From Phocoena phocoena (taxonomy: Eukaryota; Chordata; Mammalia; Artiodactyla; Phocoenidae): a stretch of DNA of 64,000 bases. This document shows, piece after piece, positions 11,402 through 24,383 of this stretch. A model generated the notes under the pieces. The model saw only the letters and a program-made list of their open reading frames with translations. It was not told where the DNA came from and made no database searches. Made by a program: the position numbers and the translations under genes. Numbering within the stretch: position 1 is the stretch's first letter; each line of letters starts with the position of its first letter. The stretch is taken from contig NC_089226.1 of NCBI RefSeq assembly GCF_963924675.1, forward strand, positions 45,897,124 through 45,961,123. Reading direction: 5' to 3'.

Positions 11402-13307
11402 CTGGTTTATAATCCTAGATCAAATTAATGAAGGCCAAGGAGAATACATTCTGGGGAAAGACAAGGCAGGCAAAAATGTGATAAATTCCACATAATCCGT
11501 AGGGGAGAGTCACAAACTACTATTTGGTCCCTGATTTCAAGCCTGCAAACTAATCACAGGTATAATTAAAAATTGGACTGATATTTTCTAAATCACCCGA
11601 GAGTAAAAAAAAAAAAAATCATAGAAATCAAAGGAAACTTTAAGGAAGCATTTAAAGCCTAAAACTAGGCGACAACCAAACCCCAGTTATGATAATAAAT
11701 GCAATTCAATGAGCATATCTAATTTATTAAAGGAAAGACATACTTTTTCCCAAAAGAAAGAAAATTGCAGAGGGTTGCAATTTTTGTATTAAAAAAGCAA
11801 TTGCCCAAAAGGAGAGTGGAATTTTCTCTTTTGTAGATATCTCTGCATAGATCCTATAGATGATCCTGTTTTGCTCCTTTTTGCCTAAAGGCAGAGCGAC
11901 GGATTAAATGACTTTCAAAAGTTCCTTCCATCTGTGATTGCAACAAAACATAACATAAGCAATTAAAATCAAACATATCAACTCTTCTGTAGTAGACTAT
12001 TATACTTCTAACTGAAATAAATCTGAGGAAGAATATCCATTGAAAGATTGATTGTATTGGAGAAAATAGCCATCACATGTAAAGACAAGAAGACATACAT
12101 CTGAAATAAACACCAAATGAATTATGATAGCAAAACAACGGAAAATCAGCTACAATAATAAATAATATTGCAGCATTGCATGCCAACTGTTTGCACACTT
12201 TAGAGCAAATTTGTTGAGTAAAATAAATTACTCTAAAACATATTATCGACCGCCAATTCTTTGATAGAAAAGAAGTAAACTTGCTGTGGTGTGGCTACAT
12301 ACACGTTAATGGACAAGTAAAAACATCTAGTTATCATCACGTATCTTCACGTAGGCAAAGGAATGGTACAAGAATTTTCATATTGAAGACCTGTCTCATC
12401 TCAGAATGTGCAGCAATGTAAAACAAAAGTCAAAATACCTAGGAAGAAGAAATGAAATTGTTAATACATTTTTGTTGGGAGAGTATCACAGAAAGAAACA
12501 ACTAGAGTCCTGAACTAGCAAGTACCAAGATCATGATCAATCCCATTTGTCCTCAAGGGCATGGGATATAGGTTGAGTGTAGATGTTATATGTCTTTAGG
12601 GTGAGATTTTGGCCCTAAACCTCTGTGGAAACCCTAGCATCTATGAATCACAGATTTGTTCCAGACAATAAGGAATTATTTATATGCCATTTTGAATGGG
12701 CTAATGGTGTTTTTCCCCAGGAAATATACTTGCAAATAATTGTATAACACTTTAACAGAAAGCATTTTGGCCTGGATTAAATATACAAGGCAGACGTTGT
12801 TATAACTGCCACTTCACTTACGCAAAAACTGAGTTTCCCAGAAACTAGAGAGTTGCTTTTATAAATCAGGACATTCATGGCAGTGCTGGACTCTGAGCCC
12901 CCATCTGCCAACTCCAAGTGGAGAGAACTCATAGTGTCCTCAGAAGAAATCCACATTAATAAAAGATTTTATTCTGTCCTTATACATCAAGAAGATTTGT
13001 GTGCAGCTGCTATTGATCCAGAGCAGACGAGGCAGGTCAAATGTAATATCAGTAGATGCCAGAGGAATAAGTTAGGACCGCCTGTGTGAAGAACAGTGTG
13101 AGCAGGGGCATATGTCCAGGAATCTGTTCTCAAATCAACAGGGGAGCAGAGGTTGATGTGCACGGCAATCAGAAAACCACAGGTCCCATCTAAAGGTAGA
13201 TAGGTGGCTAAAGATATGTCTTGAGTGAAGACAGGAAGCTACCCAGAGTCCAGGAGAGCTAGCCCAAGGATAACAAGGTTTCCCATATTAAGTTAAAGGA
13301 CCTGTTG
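11402..13307. other. Unannotated sequence
   Basis: Plain AT-rich sequence. The 70-codon frame at 12877-13089 has no family resemblance. Confidence 0.4.
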
Positions 13308-13400
13308 CCACCCATTAGATGAGGAAACTGAGGTACATTGGGATTCAGTGATCTAACTCTGGTCAAACAGGAAATAGGACTCAATCCTTTTGAATCTTCA
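13308..13400 (-). repeat. MIR fragment, antisense
   Basis: 'agatgaggaaactgaggtac' followed by 'ctggtcaaacaggaaatag' is the standard antisense MIR core. Confidence 0.65.
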
Positions 13401-14097
13401 TCCCAACAGCCTAAAAGTGACCAAAACAAAAAAGCAAAGCTTATAGATGACTTTAAAATCGAATCATTCAGCCTCCTGAATGGGGACTGACAGAAAAAGG
13501 GAGGCAGAAAGAAGGTAAGAGTTTTAGTCCACAGCTTGGTAATTTAAAGTCTAAAATATATGGCGATTTGGTGATTTTGTTGACTCTGTGCTTGGTTCTT
13601 TCTAATGAGCTTGAACATAATTAGCCAGAGGTTTCCTCTCTTTGCTTTCCTGTGTGGGTAAAAGACTAAGGAAGAATTGACGCAAAGGGTGAGATTGGTC
13701 CAAAGGGGACAGCGCTTGCTCAGCCAAATGACAGACCAGAGTGTGAGCTGATTACCTTTCCCCATGGTTTTTAGAGGAGAAAAAAATATATATAGCAGAA
13801 AATACTATTGCCCAAGTGGGGATAATTATAACCAAGAGGAAGGGAGCCAGACTAAGGAAACAAAATTAAGCTAAGTAGAATGCAGGCTGACCACCAAGGG
13901 AAATGGCAAAGCATAGAAGACAACTAGGTTGAGAAACTGTCTTCCAAGGGAAATCAGAGGAACCCCATTGCCTGCGTAATCAAACACAGATATTGTACTA
14001 TAGGGAACATACCTGAGGTGATGGAGGAAGAGAAAAGCCCATCTGAAGATCCTGGGCTTTCCCATGGAAAATCATGAAGACGGAAAAAGCTCTGCCT
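13401..14097. other. Unannotated sequence
   Basis: No gene or recognised repeat seen before the SINE. Confidence 0.4.
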
Positions 14098-14112
14098 CAG
14101 CACAGGTTTTTT

Positions 14113-14331
14113 TTTGTTTTTGTTTTTTGTTTTTTTTTGTGGTACGCAGGCCTCTCTCACTGTTGCGGCCTCTCCCGTTGTGGAGCACAGGCTCCGGACG
14201 TGCAGGCTCAGGGGCCTAGACTCACGGGCCCAGCCGCTCCGCGGCATGTGGGATCTTCCCGGACCGGGGCACGAACCCGTGTCCCCTGCATCGGCAGGCA
14301 GACTCTCAACCACTGCACCACCAGGGAAGCC
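14113..14331 (-). mobile_element. CHR-type tRNA-Glu SINE
   Basis: In antisense: 5' head (reverse complement of GGCTTCCCTGGTGG) at the right, GC-rich body, and poly(T) tail at the left. The 15-mer CAGCACAGGTTTTTT lies at 14098-14112 and 14332-14346, a perfect TSD. The A box and B box of the tRNA-derived promoter are recognisable near 14270-14320. Open frames crossing this block are SINE artefacts. Confidence 0.92.
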
Positions 14332-14346
14332 CAGCACAGGTTTTTT

Positions 14347-14619
14347 ATGGAGAAAAAATAATCCAGCTCCCTACTGATGTTTCTCTGCATCTAAAATGCC
14401 TTTCAAAGTCTCCTTCTCATTCCCTCCAATGGTACCCACATGTTTCAAACATCAATCTTTCAGTGCTTTGTTGTGCATATTTGAATTTAACAAATGTCTC
14501 CAACTGTGTCGACATTCATGTATTTTCAGACTCTTCTCAATGATAATCATTCACACAGTAATAACAAATCACTGGACATAGCCTAAAGAACTTTATCATG
14601 ATTTGCATTGTAAACTGCA
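14347..14619. other. Unannotated sequence
   Basis: Nothing recognised. Confidence 0.4.
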
Positions 14620-14815
14620 GTGGTCAAGGGAACAAGCTATGGAGTTGGAATTGGGTTCTAACCTCTCATTACATTTGATCTTGACCAAGTCAGTTAACCT
14701 TGCTGAGGTTTAGTTTTATCATCTGTAAAATGAGTATAAAAATACCTCTCCCTTAAGATTATTGTGGAGAATAAATCAGATGATAAAATATTTTTAAATT
14801 AACACAGTGCCTGGA
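14620..14815 (+). repeat. MIR SINE
   Basis: 'gatcttgaccaagtcagtta', 'tttatcatctgtaaaatgag', 'agattattgtggagaataaa' and 'aacacagtgcctggac' follow the MIR order from core to 3' end. Confidence 0.8.
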
Positions 14816-15196
14816 CAAGATATGCCACAGAGCCTCTTTGTCAATGTTATTGATAATAATGATAATTATGAAAATGAAAGGTATAGCCCCAGATATCAAG
14901 GGTTACAGAGAGGCCTGATAGAAAATACAAAGCATGCATTTTACCTCTTAGTTCTAGGTGTTAGAAAGTGCTCAATGACTGTTGACATATGTCATTTAAG
15001 CATATGATAATAAAGGGTAATTATGGAAGAGTGATGACATTTAGGCATCTTTTTATCCAGGGTCGTTTTAAGAAAGATGTGGAGAGAAGAGATTACGAAA
15101 TGCACCTTTCTTATATTTGTGTAAGATAGAGAGCTTTCTTTCCCCAGTGAAAATCCTGGCCAAAGTCTGTAACATAAACATAAAGAATTTGCTCAG

Positions 15197-15395
15197 GGCT
15201 TCCCTGGTGGCGCAGTGGTTGAGAGTCCGCCTGCCGATGCAGGGGACACAGGTTCGTGCCCTGGTCTGGGAAGATCCCACATGCCACGGAGCGGCTGGGC
15301 CCGTGAGCCATGGCTGCTGGGCCTGCCCTTCTGGAGCCTGTGCTCCACAATGGGAGAGGCCACAACAGTGAGAGGCCCGCATACCGCAAAAAAAA
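15197..15395 (+). mobile_element. CHR-type tRNA-Glu SINE
   Basis: Sense copy beginning GGCTTCCCTGGTGGCGCAGT, with the B-box motif GGTTCGTGCC and an A tail. The flanks repeat AAAGAATTTG(C/T)TCA at about 15183-15196 and 15396-15409, with one mismatch. Belongs to the ~200-bp short subtype. Confidence 0.92.
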
Positions 15396-15454
15396 AAGAA
15401 TTTGTTCATACTTTATTGCTGAGGTAATCTTGGCTCTTTGTGATAGAAAGAGCA

Positions 15455-15620
15455 AGAGGTTTGGAAAATGGGAGTTTTGAGTCCCAGGACCACCATTTCC
15501 TCCTCAGTTTTAGTAAAAGCTTCTCTGAGACTTCATCGTCCTCATCACAAAAGAGAAATAATTATCTTCTCTCTACTTCACGGGATTGTTACAAGAATTA
15601 ATAATGTATGTGGAGGTGCT
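15455..15620 (+). repeat. MIR-like fragment
   Basis: 'ttgagtcccaggaccacca', 'cttcatcgtcctcatcac' and 'acttcacgggattgttac' fit a diverged MIR. Confidence 0.5.
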
Positions 15621-16244
15621 TTGTAACATAATGTCAAAATACTACCGTACCACATTATTATCTCCCAGGGAAGTAAAGTTAAACTTTAGAAAGAAAACAC
15701 AAAATAAGTTCCAATATGGTGGGCACTACATGAGAATAGTGGTCTGGTATTTAGCCATTTATGATGGTAACCCAGGATTTTCTTCCATTTATGAAGCTAT
15801 GCAAGCCACACCCCATTCAACCTATTTTATTAAAAAAAAATTGTACTTCCATGCAAAACTATGCATTGTCTAGAGGACACCCCTCCAGACTACCTATTTC
15901 TACACTTGCCTTGTCTTTGAGCTGTTTTACAACTTGTAAATTATGAGTAACTGATAGCAATGCAAGGTAATTCTTATCTATAGACAGGCAAATTCTGTTC
16001 TGCTCAGTAGGGATTCAATTGTCTTCCCTCCCACCCTGATAAAAAATTAGTTTGCCACCATTCAAATACTCATGTCAATATTCCTGATCTATAGATATGT
16101 CTTTTTTCAAATTTTCTTTTGAATCAGTTATCCTATATGCCTGGTTACCTCAGGGGTTAAACAAAATCTTTAACATGTGTTCATTTTTATGTGTGTATGA
16201 GAATAATAAATTTACTCTTTTTTTGGAAATTATGTTTAAACAGT
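15621..16244. other. Unannotated sequence
   Basis: No supported gene. The 95-codon frame at 15586-15873 shows no family features. Confidence 0.4.
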
Positions 16245-16575
16245 TTATCCATTCATCATTTATCCCACAAACATTTGCTGGGTAGCTATTCTGTGGTCAG
16301 CTGTGTTCAGAGTTAAGCCTAAAGGAGTTGAAGAGCTCATCAGAGCACTTAGCACACTGCAGCATTATTGTAAATTCAGGAAACTGCTCCCCCCACCACT
16401 TCACCCAGCACACAATAAACACTTGATATATATGTACTGAATGAATTTTAAGTGTCTTTCCCCAAAGACGCACAGTCTAGTCATTTCTGCTCTTGTAAAG
16501 GCCTTCCAACGTCTAGAACCTAGACAGTGCTAGGCACATTGAAGACATTTGATAAATGTTGAATGAATGAGCGTA
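16245..16575. repeat. LINE-2 end fragments in both orientations
   Basis: An antisense tail pattern ('ccacaaacatttgctggg') near 16265 is followed by sense tails at 16400-16440 ('cacaataaacacttgat') and 16525-16570 ('gctaggcacattgaagac', 'aatgttgaatgaatgag'). Confidence 0.55.
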
Positions 16576-17700
16576 TAGTCTGCTTTCAAGAGACTCACAG
16601 CCTTCTGAGTTTTCTGGTCATATGAAGGTACGCCATCTAGGCTTGCCCAATGCCCACACTTAGTAGACATGCAATCAATGTCTACTGACTGACTTCTAAG
16701 GCATGGCAAATGTAAAAACTCAACCTAAGTATTAGATCCTCCTCAACTAAATCACCTCCCTATAAGTAAAGCAATCATTAATCTTTAATATCATTTCTTG
16801 ATTAGATTTCCAAAGCAAAAAAAGTCATTTTTCTTGTTATTAGAGTTAACTTTTTTCTTAGTCTAGAGTTAAAGTTCTGTCATTATTTTCAGGAGTTGAT
16901 GTCATCCATGTTCCTTTGGTAACATTTATTCCATTATCATCAGCTACAAACCTTGTGTTCATTTTTATCAAACAAGTTATAACACAACCTCTGTCACATT
17001 ACCAACAAGAACACCAACATGACCATCACGTTTCTTTCTTAAAATGGGAAATAAGAGTTATGCTACAAATTTTCTAAGCTCTTTGCAGAGTGAGAAACAC
17101 CCATGTGCAAGGATAATTTAGTCAATAGAATTAGGTATAAATCTTATCCAAAAAAATAGAAAGGAAGAAACTACATGCTTAGAATGAAGTACAAATCATT
17201 GTCTCCAAAAGGGAGCTGGCATAAACCTTGAAGAGACTTATTGATAATGCCCACATCTGCCCTTAAACTTTCTCAACACCCGTGCGGAAGAATGTTCTTC
17301 ACTGACTGTGCTATAAATATAGCTGGTGGGAGAGGGAGTTTTGGTCTCTGAAAGACAGTGTGGATCACTGCAAAGATTGTTCCTGAAACCAGAGGGAATT
17401 AAATTAGCTACTCCAAGAGTTCTCAAAAGGTTGAAATGTGCTATTGTGCCCATATTATGCGTGGCGATTGATGTAGTCAGTCTGGTATTTTCAGCAATAG
17501 GTGAATAAATGGTCGAATTGGTTATTTAAATTAGCCAATTTGAAGACGTCCACAGCAACTGGCACAGGATACACAAACTCAACATCAGATCATGGCTTTC
17601 AGATGTCATTGTCTTGTGAGGGGAATGAGCCTTGAACATAAATAACTAGATAGGTAATCCCATGTGGGAAGCACTAAGTAAAATAAGAGAGGAAGAAATT
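16576..17700. other. Unannotated sequence
   Basis: No gene or confident repeat. Short frames around 17238-17508 overlap on both strands and show nothing familiar. Confidence 0.4.
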
Positions 17701-17717
17701 TAAAATATGGCTAAAGA

Positions 17718-17933
17718 GGGGCTTCCCTGGTGGCGCAGTGGTTGAGAGTCCGCCTGCTGATGCAGGGGACATGGGTTCGTGTCCCGGTCCGGGAAGATCC
17801 CACATGCCGCAGAGCTGCTGGGCCCGTGAGCCATGGCCGCTGAGCCTGCACGTCCGGAGCCTGTGCTCCACAACAGGAGAGGCCACAACAGTGAGAGGCC
17901 CGCGTACCGAAAAAATAAAAATTAAAAATAAAA
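17718..17933 (+). mobile_element. CHR-type tRNA-Glu SINE
   Basis: Sense copy with the GGGGCTTCCCTGGTGGCGC head and an A-rich (AAAAT)n-like tail. The 17-mer TAAAATATGGCTAAAGA (17701-17717) recurs with one mismatch at 17934-17950, giving a clear TSD. Confidence 0.92.
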
Positions 17934-17950
17934 TAAAATATGGCTACAGA

Positions 17951-18990
17951 AAGAGAGATTACAATCCACGGTGGTTTTAAAAGGCTTTCTGTGGGAGGGG
18001 AATTTGGGCCATGAAGGATGAGTAGACTTTGGCTATGTGGACATGAAAGGCTGAGCATTCCAGGAATGGGGAACAGCATTAGCACACATGGAAGACCTGA
18101 AACAACACATAGGTGGAAGAGAAAGAAGCTCTCTAAGCTCTTTAGGTGAAGGTCCTCTGTGCACAGCACACACCTGCCTTGCTTTGATGGCTTGCTCCTT
18201 GGCAGGACCGTCTCCTTGGTGATAATCACTACAACACTTCCATGTGTGGAGACTGCACTGATGAACAAGAGCTCAAACACCCAGATATGGGAAGGTGTGG
18301 AGCATGGACTTGAAAGAGCAGGGGACTCAGCTTTGCTGGAAGAGCAATGGTTTTCAAACTATAAATCCGTGGAAGTTTTAGCTTAAACAAAATCTTCTAT
18401 GGGATCCCAGGAAGCACAATAGAGCTGCTCTGTTTGAAAGAGAGATGGGGGTCCAGGGGCCCACCTACTTAGCTTTCTCTCCTTGAAGGCAGGCCCCCAG
18501 CAGGGGCCAAGGATGGATGATGTTCTGTTGCTCTCTGGAATACAGTCTATAGAAAGCACTGCTCTGAAGCAAAGGGTGTACAATAAATAGAGTTTCAGGG
18601 ACTAAGGGGTTCATGTCAGATGGAGAAGGGTCTGGAATTCCAGCTTACCTGTTTGACCTTTATTCTGTAAGGAATAAGGAGTCACTGAAATTTGTTCGAT
18701 AGGAGGTAATGAAACCTGAGTGAGGGAAGACAATAGGAATGGAATGATGGAAAGACTACACCATTCAGAAAAGACTCAGCAGGACTTAGCAAGTGATTGG
18801 TGTGAAGGGCAAAGAAAGGGGAACCTACAAAATCAGGTAGGATTTCGAGCTGAGTGACTGAAGTTATTAGAGAAAGACAGTGATGGGCAGAGGCTTGAGA
18901 GGAAATATGAAGAGTTCAGTTTAGGACACACCACATAGGCTGGGCACAGAAGTAAAGGTGGCCAACCGAGAACCGGATGCATGACACTGG
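17951..18990 (-). repeat. Decayed LINE-2-like sequence, antisense (patchy)
   Basis: 'gccatgaaggatgagtagac', 'gcattccaggaatgggga' and 'ctgtaaggaataaggagtca' match the antisense of the L2-type region seen in sense at 7960-9240. Interrupted and diverged. The 189-codon minus-strand frame reaching into 18280 runs through the SINE and this block and is not a gene. Confidence 0.45.
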
Positions 18991-19364
18991 ACCTTAGTAT
19001 CTGTGGTCAGAGCTTCCAGTGGTGAATTCAGCCTAAAGAGCACAGAGGCTACTATTCGTGGTATGTACAAGGATCCATCCATAAAATGCAACTGCTATAT
19101 GGACAACATGTTGGAGTGTAGGACCCTCATACAGAAAATACACTGATAGAAGGAACTTAGGTAAGAGTTTTCTCTTTTCCATGTCCCTCTTTTTCTGGCT
19201 GATGAGGATCCTCAGACTTCAACCTGTTTCTTCATACATTCCTTCTTTCATTTATTCGCCTGTAATTAATTAATTACCAGTTGGGTGCTTGGCATAATGC
19301 TGGATCCTGTGTACAATAAAGAACGTGTGACCCCTGGAGGCAGCCTGAGCAATGAAAAAAAAAA
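18991..19364. other. Unannotated sequence
   Basis: Nothing recognised. Confidence 0.4.
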
Positions 19365-19455
19365 CATAGATCTGGATGTCAGATCAACCTGGACTTGAGT
19401 GCTAGCTCCATCCCTAAACAGCTGTAACAACTCGGCCAAGTTAGTGTAACTTTAT
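19365..19455 (+). repeat. MIR fragment
   Basis: 'ggacttgagtgctagctcca' and 'caactcggccaagttagtgt' fit the MIR 5' core. Confidence 0.5.
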
Positions 19456-19619
19456 GTAGAGGGGAATTTGAATCTAGACCTCAAGGAGAGGCCAGGCCAG
19501 AGGTACAAACCATGAAACAGAACCAGATAGTTTAAGGAATGTAGAGGCAGAGAAGAGACAAAGGCAGAGGATCAAGCCCTGAGGCCTAAATATGCTAGCT
19601 CCCTACCCCCTGTTAGTGA

Positions 19620-19885
19620 CTATGGTTGAACAGATAAGGAATAGTGGTTATTGATACCAGGGTTACAACCAGATAGACCCAGGTGCAAATTCCACCTTGG
19701 CCCATTTCTACTAGTAGATGATAAGCAAAGTATATAAAATATCTCTGCACCTCCTGAATTTCCTTCTCTCTACAGCGGGTGTAATGTTATTAACTCACAG
19801 GGTTATCATTGGGATTGAATAAAACAACATACCCAAAGCAATGAGTACAGGCATGGGAAATAGAAAGCACTTAATAAATGAGAAT
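19620..19885 (+). repeat. MIR SINE
   Basis: Ordered MIR motifs: 'gacccaggtgcaaattcca', 'ctctgcacctcctgaatttc', 'aactcacagggttatcattg', 'gaaagcacttaataaatgag'. Confidence 0.7.
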
Positions 19886-21904
19886 TCGTCTTTTGGGGTG
19901 CTGCTTCCTGGCTTAGAGGCAAGGAGAATCTCTTGCCCTCATCTTTGGGTCTAGCCCAGGCAGGCAGGACTTTTGCACCTGGAGGAACCCCCAGAAGGCT
20001 CTGTGAGGCTGGGGAATTTTCAGGTGTTATTGGATCCAACACAGCAGCACTGGAGCTGAAAGGTCGCTAGAAGATGGGCTGGATTCCCAGAAGGGATCTT
20101 ACATGCTCTACCCCCTGGGTGGAAGGCCCACCACTGTGGCTCTGACTTTCATGCCCTGGGGGAAGCAGCACCTGGTGGGGACCCTGTTTTCCCCAGTCCC
20201 ACCCTCTAGCAGCCCTGCCATTTGTAAAGAAAGGGAAATGGTACTTTCAGCCATCTTTTTTTTCTTGCTCAGTGTGGAGAATAGCTCATTACTCTATCCT
20301 CTTCTTCTTTCCAGATCTTAATTCTGGAAAATCAGTCTGTTATAAGATGCCTGTTCTTACAGCAACTAAAACAAGATGGTGTGTATTTCCCAGAGTGTGT
20401 GTATTTCATGGAGTCCCAGGCAGCCCTTTTTTTTTTCTGTAATCTGCCTTACGCAAGATTTGGTGTCTGGAGGATCACACCTGTATTATTTGAGTTAGAA
20501 AGTCAAAGGGATAAAGTCCAAATTTCCAAGTCCTTAATTATCTTGGCCAGATCTATCAGAATAACCGGAGGAAAGTTTGTCTCAATGAAAACAGGTGAAC
20601 TATTTCTTCTCAAATCAGTGACTGTAGCCTCTTAACAGAGCCCAAGGGTTGATCTAAGGAAACGTTTATCCAAACATGTAACTGCAACTGAGTTTCATCT
20701 GTGTCACCCCCAGCCTGTGTTTACAGAGGCTGAGAGGCCTACCCACCACCTTCCAGATTGATGTTTTCAGAGAAAGTTTCTAGACATAATGGAGTCAGCT
20801 CACCTAATAGGGTATAAATTCCGCCCTCCTGCTGAAACATTGTCTTAAGTGATGACTTTCTCTGCTGAGCATGGAATGGTTTCCACAGCATTTCTCTGAC
20901 GTTGGAGTGATATTCTCAGGCCAGCCCTGAGTCAGGCTCCACTCCTCAGACCTGCCGTCCAGCATGCAGCAGACATGGTGAGAGAGCACACTTCTGCCTC
21001 AGTCCTAGAGGAACCATCTATTCCAAGATGCTGTTGAGTACTTACACTATGGTTCAAAGATCCTGGGTGGACCCAACATGTCACTTGCATGTCAATTTGA
21101 GCTCTCTATTCCTCAGAGATGTGGCCAATCTGTGGGAAAGCCCTACCTGCATCCTTCAAAAAGTGTTCAGCCTTTCTACCTCAAGCTCTCCCTGCCTAAG
21201 CTTTTGTTTCCTTGTCTACCATCTTTGCTCTATAGGAATCTAGTAACATTATGGAAGGTTCGGGGTTGTCAGAAGAAAGGAATTATATCACATTTGCACA
21301 GCCTTCTATAATCTCAATAGCTCTCTCTTCTGCCTTCCTAACCTCGTGCTCTGATACTTTCTAGCCCACACAGCTACTGGAATGTGAATTTCAGTCCTCC
21401 TTTTTCCACTGCCTCTCTCTTAGTGGGGAGCCTACCAGGCCAGTCTGTCTTCCTCTGGTTTCTCTGGAATTCCGTGGTATAAATTTCCCTCTGCTTACTC
21501 CTGCAAGTTGGGTTAATGTCATTAAGGCTTGGGTGCTTGGGCTTTATTCTTAAGGCTTTCTGACTCAGTCTTCCCAACAGTGCCCGGAGGGCAGTTTCAG
21601 GGAATAACAGGAAGCCCAAATATATTGGCTTCTAGGTTCCCCCCATCAACCAAGTGTCTCTATTTGTCAGAGACCTTCCAGTAATGGAAGCAGAAGTGAG
21701 AGATCGAGACCTCTAACAAAGAAATACCAGTGGAACCAATTAAAAATATGCTGAATATGTCACTACTTCTTTATGAACACCATGAAACCTAAGAAACTGA
21801 AGGTTGATAATTTCCTTTCGTAACAGGCAAAGGAAGATGCCTTCTTGCATCAAAGGCCTTGAGTGAGAACACTGGTGAGAAAATTATTCAGAAGAGTAAA
21901 TAAT
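19886..21904. other. Unannotated sequence
   Basis: About 2 kb, somewhat more GC-rich between 19900 and 20250. No exon with convincing splice sites, RNA gene or named repeat found. Confidence 0.4.
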
Positions 21905-21913
21905 TTTTCACCA

Positions 21914-22681
21914 TGTGAATTGGTACGGCCACTATGGAGAACAGTATGGAGGTTCCTTAAAAAACTACAAATAGAACTACCATATGACCCAGCAATCCCA
22001 CTACTGGGCATATACCCTGAGAAAACCATAATTCAAAAAGAGTCGTGTACCACAATGTTCATTGCAGCTCTATTTACAATAGCCAGGACATGGAAGCAAC
22101 CGAAGTGTCCATCAACAGGATGAATGGATAAAGCAGATGTGGCACATGTATACAATGGAATATTACTCAGCCATAAAAAGAAACAAAATTGAGCTATTTG
22201 TAATGAGGTGGATAGACCTAGAGTCTGTCATACAGAGTGAAGTAAGTCAGAAAGAGAAAAACAAATACCGTATGCTAACACATATATATGGAATCTAAGG
22301 GAAAAAAAATGTCATGAAGAACCTAAGGGTAAGACAGAAATAAAGACACAGACCTACTAGAGAATGGACTTGAGGATATGGGGAGGGGGAAGGGTAAGCT
22401 GTGACAAAGCGAGAGAGAGGCATGGACATATATACACTACCAAACGTAAAATAGATAGCTAGTGGCAAGCAGCCGCATAGCAGAGGGAGATCAGCTCGGT
22501 GCTTTGTGACCACCTAGAGGGGTGGGATAGGAATGGTGGGAGGGAGGGAGATGCAAGAGGGAAGAGATATGGGAACGTATGTATATGTATAACTGATTCA
22601 CTTTGTTATAAAGCAGAAACCAACACACCACTGTAAAGCAATTATACTCCAATAAAGATGTAAAAAAAAAAGAAAAATGAG
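21914..22681 (+). mobile_element. 5'-truncated LINE-1 3' end
   Basis: Starts within the ORF2 C-terminus ([20 protein letters not shown]), has a single-base shift near 22120, and continues into a long 3' UTR ending 'caataaagatgt' plus a poly(A). TTTTCACCA is repeated at 21905-21913 and 22682-22690, a probable 9-bp TSD. The 3' UTR is of the type also seen antisense at 29616-29960, which I associate with relatively young cetacean L1. Confidence 0.88.
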
Positions 22682-22690
22682 TTTTCACCA

Positions 22691-24383
22691 GTGAGTGAGC
22701 ACTTTACCAGCGATGTGATGATAAAAAGCAAAAATTTCTCCACAGTAAATATAAGGCATTATGAAACCACACTGATTTTGCCTTATAACTTCCCCTTACT
22801 TCTGCCTTCTTCGTGATGAATAACCATTTATTAGTTTCTCATTTCTCCTTTGTGGGGTTTGCTTCACCTGCCAGGGAGCAACTATTTACTGGAGCTTAAA
22901 GACAAAGAAAAAGAGAAAAAGTCAAGAAGCTTCCTTCATTTCTTGGTAGCTCTTTAGTAGAGATGTGAAAGAACACCTTTAGTTGCGCTGAGGAATAGTC
23001 ACTTTCCGCTAGAGATATCTGCTCGATTGGGCTCAGCAGGTCCTAGGAACCTTGAGGGTTTTGCCAAAATAAATTCTGGAAAGATAACACAAGATAGAAG
23101 TGAATTTTACCTTTATTCCATTCACACAGAGAAATGTTCCTCCTCTTTCTAAATCATGGGAACTTGGGAAACTTAAGAAAGGTAGGAAAAGATGAAATGT
23201 TAACCCAGTTTGCGTAGCAGTAGGAAGACAGTGGATGAAAACTACAGGGCTCAGAAGCCTTACCCAGAGAGATGGATTTTTTAATTATGATTATGACTGC
23301 GATTGTTATTTGATTCACACTGAAAGGAAGGAAACTTAATTTAGGTAGCTAGTATGCAACTGCAAGCCCTGTTGTCAGCTAAAGTGTTTAGACTTTTATC
23401 TGACAGGTTAAAGTGAGGAATCACTGCCAGCCAGGAATGAAATCACTCCAAACTCCCTGTGTCACAACACTTTAAGGTTTCACGCCAAGTTGAATTTGTA
23501 CTTTATAAACCATACCCAAGGTTCAGGAAGAAAGAAAGTAAGTAGGTCTTCTACAAGAAGGCAGTCATAAATGTATAAATCAACAGCTGAGTGGACAGTG
23601 GACTATATAATAAATTGTCCCTATCCTCAACCTGACCAAAGTTGATTGGACCAAGAGTGGGGAACTGACTCAAGGCAGTAAATTCATTGGCTTGTGATTA
23701 ACAAGATTACTCCTCTTTGTTGTTGTCATTTGAATTAAGTGACATAGATGGAACTTATGAAAAGGTAAGGGACATTATTATGTTCATCAAAAAGCACCTG
23801 ATTTTCATCTGTATAGAGAAGGCTGTTGCCTAGAAAATGTTTAGAAACTACTATGTCAACAGGAAATGAGAAACCATTGTTACAGCCCTATTTTCTTTTT
23901 TGCTGACTACATGAAATTGGATAGGTCATCTGGACCTAATTTACTAAGCCTGGAAAAAATAAGGTTTCTATAAAAATCATAGGTGTGAAGATGGTATTTT
24001 GCCATTATAGTAAAGGACGTAGAAAAATAAGTGAGCTGTGAAACTTCTGCGAATTCAGATATGCCATATATGAAGTAGAAGAGGGTCTGGAGAATGATTA
24101 GGGAATGAGGCATCAATTTCCATGAAGGCTCAAGTTAAAATGGAGGAAAAATTCCTGTATTCATCAGAGTTCATGTGACTATATGTCCAGATTTGCCTAG
24201 GACATGCCCAGTTTATGCCTCGTCTCCTAGCTTTGTTATTCACTGCCAGCTTTCATTCTCAAAAATGTTCCAATCTGGATGATAAGTTACATGATCACAT
24301 TAACTATGGTCACAAGGTAAAGGCTCACAGATTTAGGGTATAGTGGATAAATGCTGGAGTTTGGTTAACTAAAATTTATTTCC
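22691..24383. other. Unannotated sequence
   Basis: No gene, RNA or named repeat seen. Confidence 0.4.

Noticed and set aside
17711..18280. 189-codon open frame on the minus strand
   Set aside because: Its C-terminal part is the standard antisense reading of a CHR SINE (SHCCGLS-CGAQAP type). The rest lies in old L2-like sequence.
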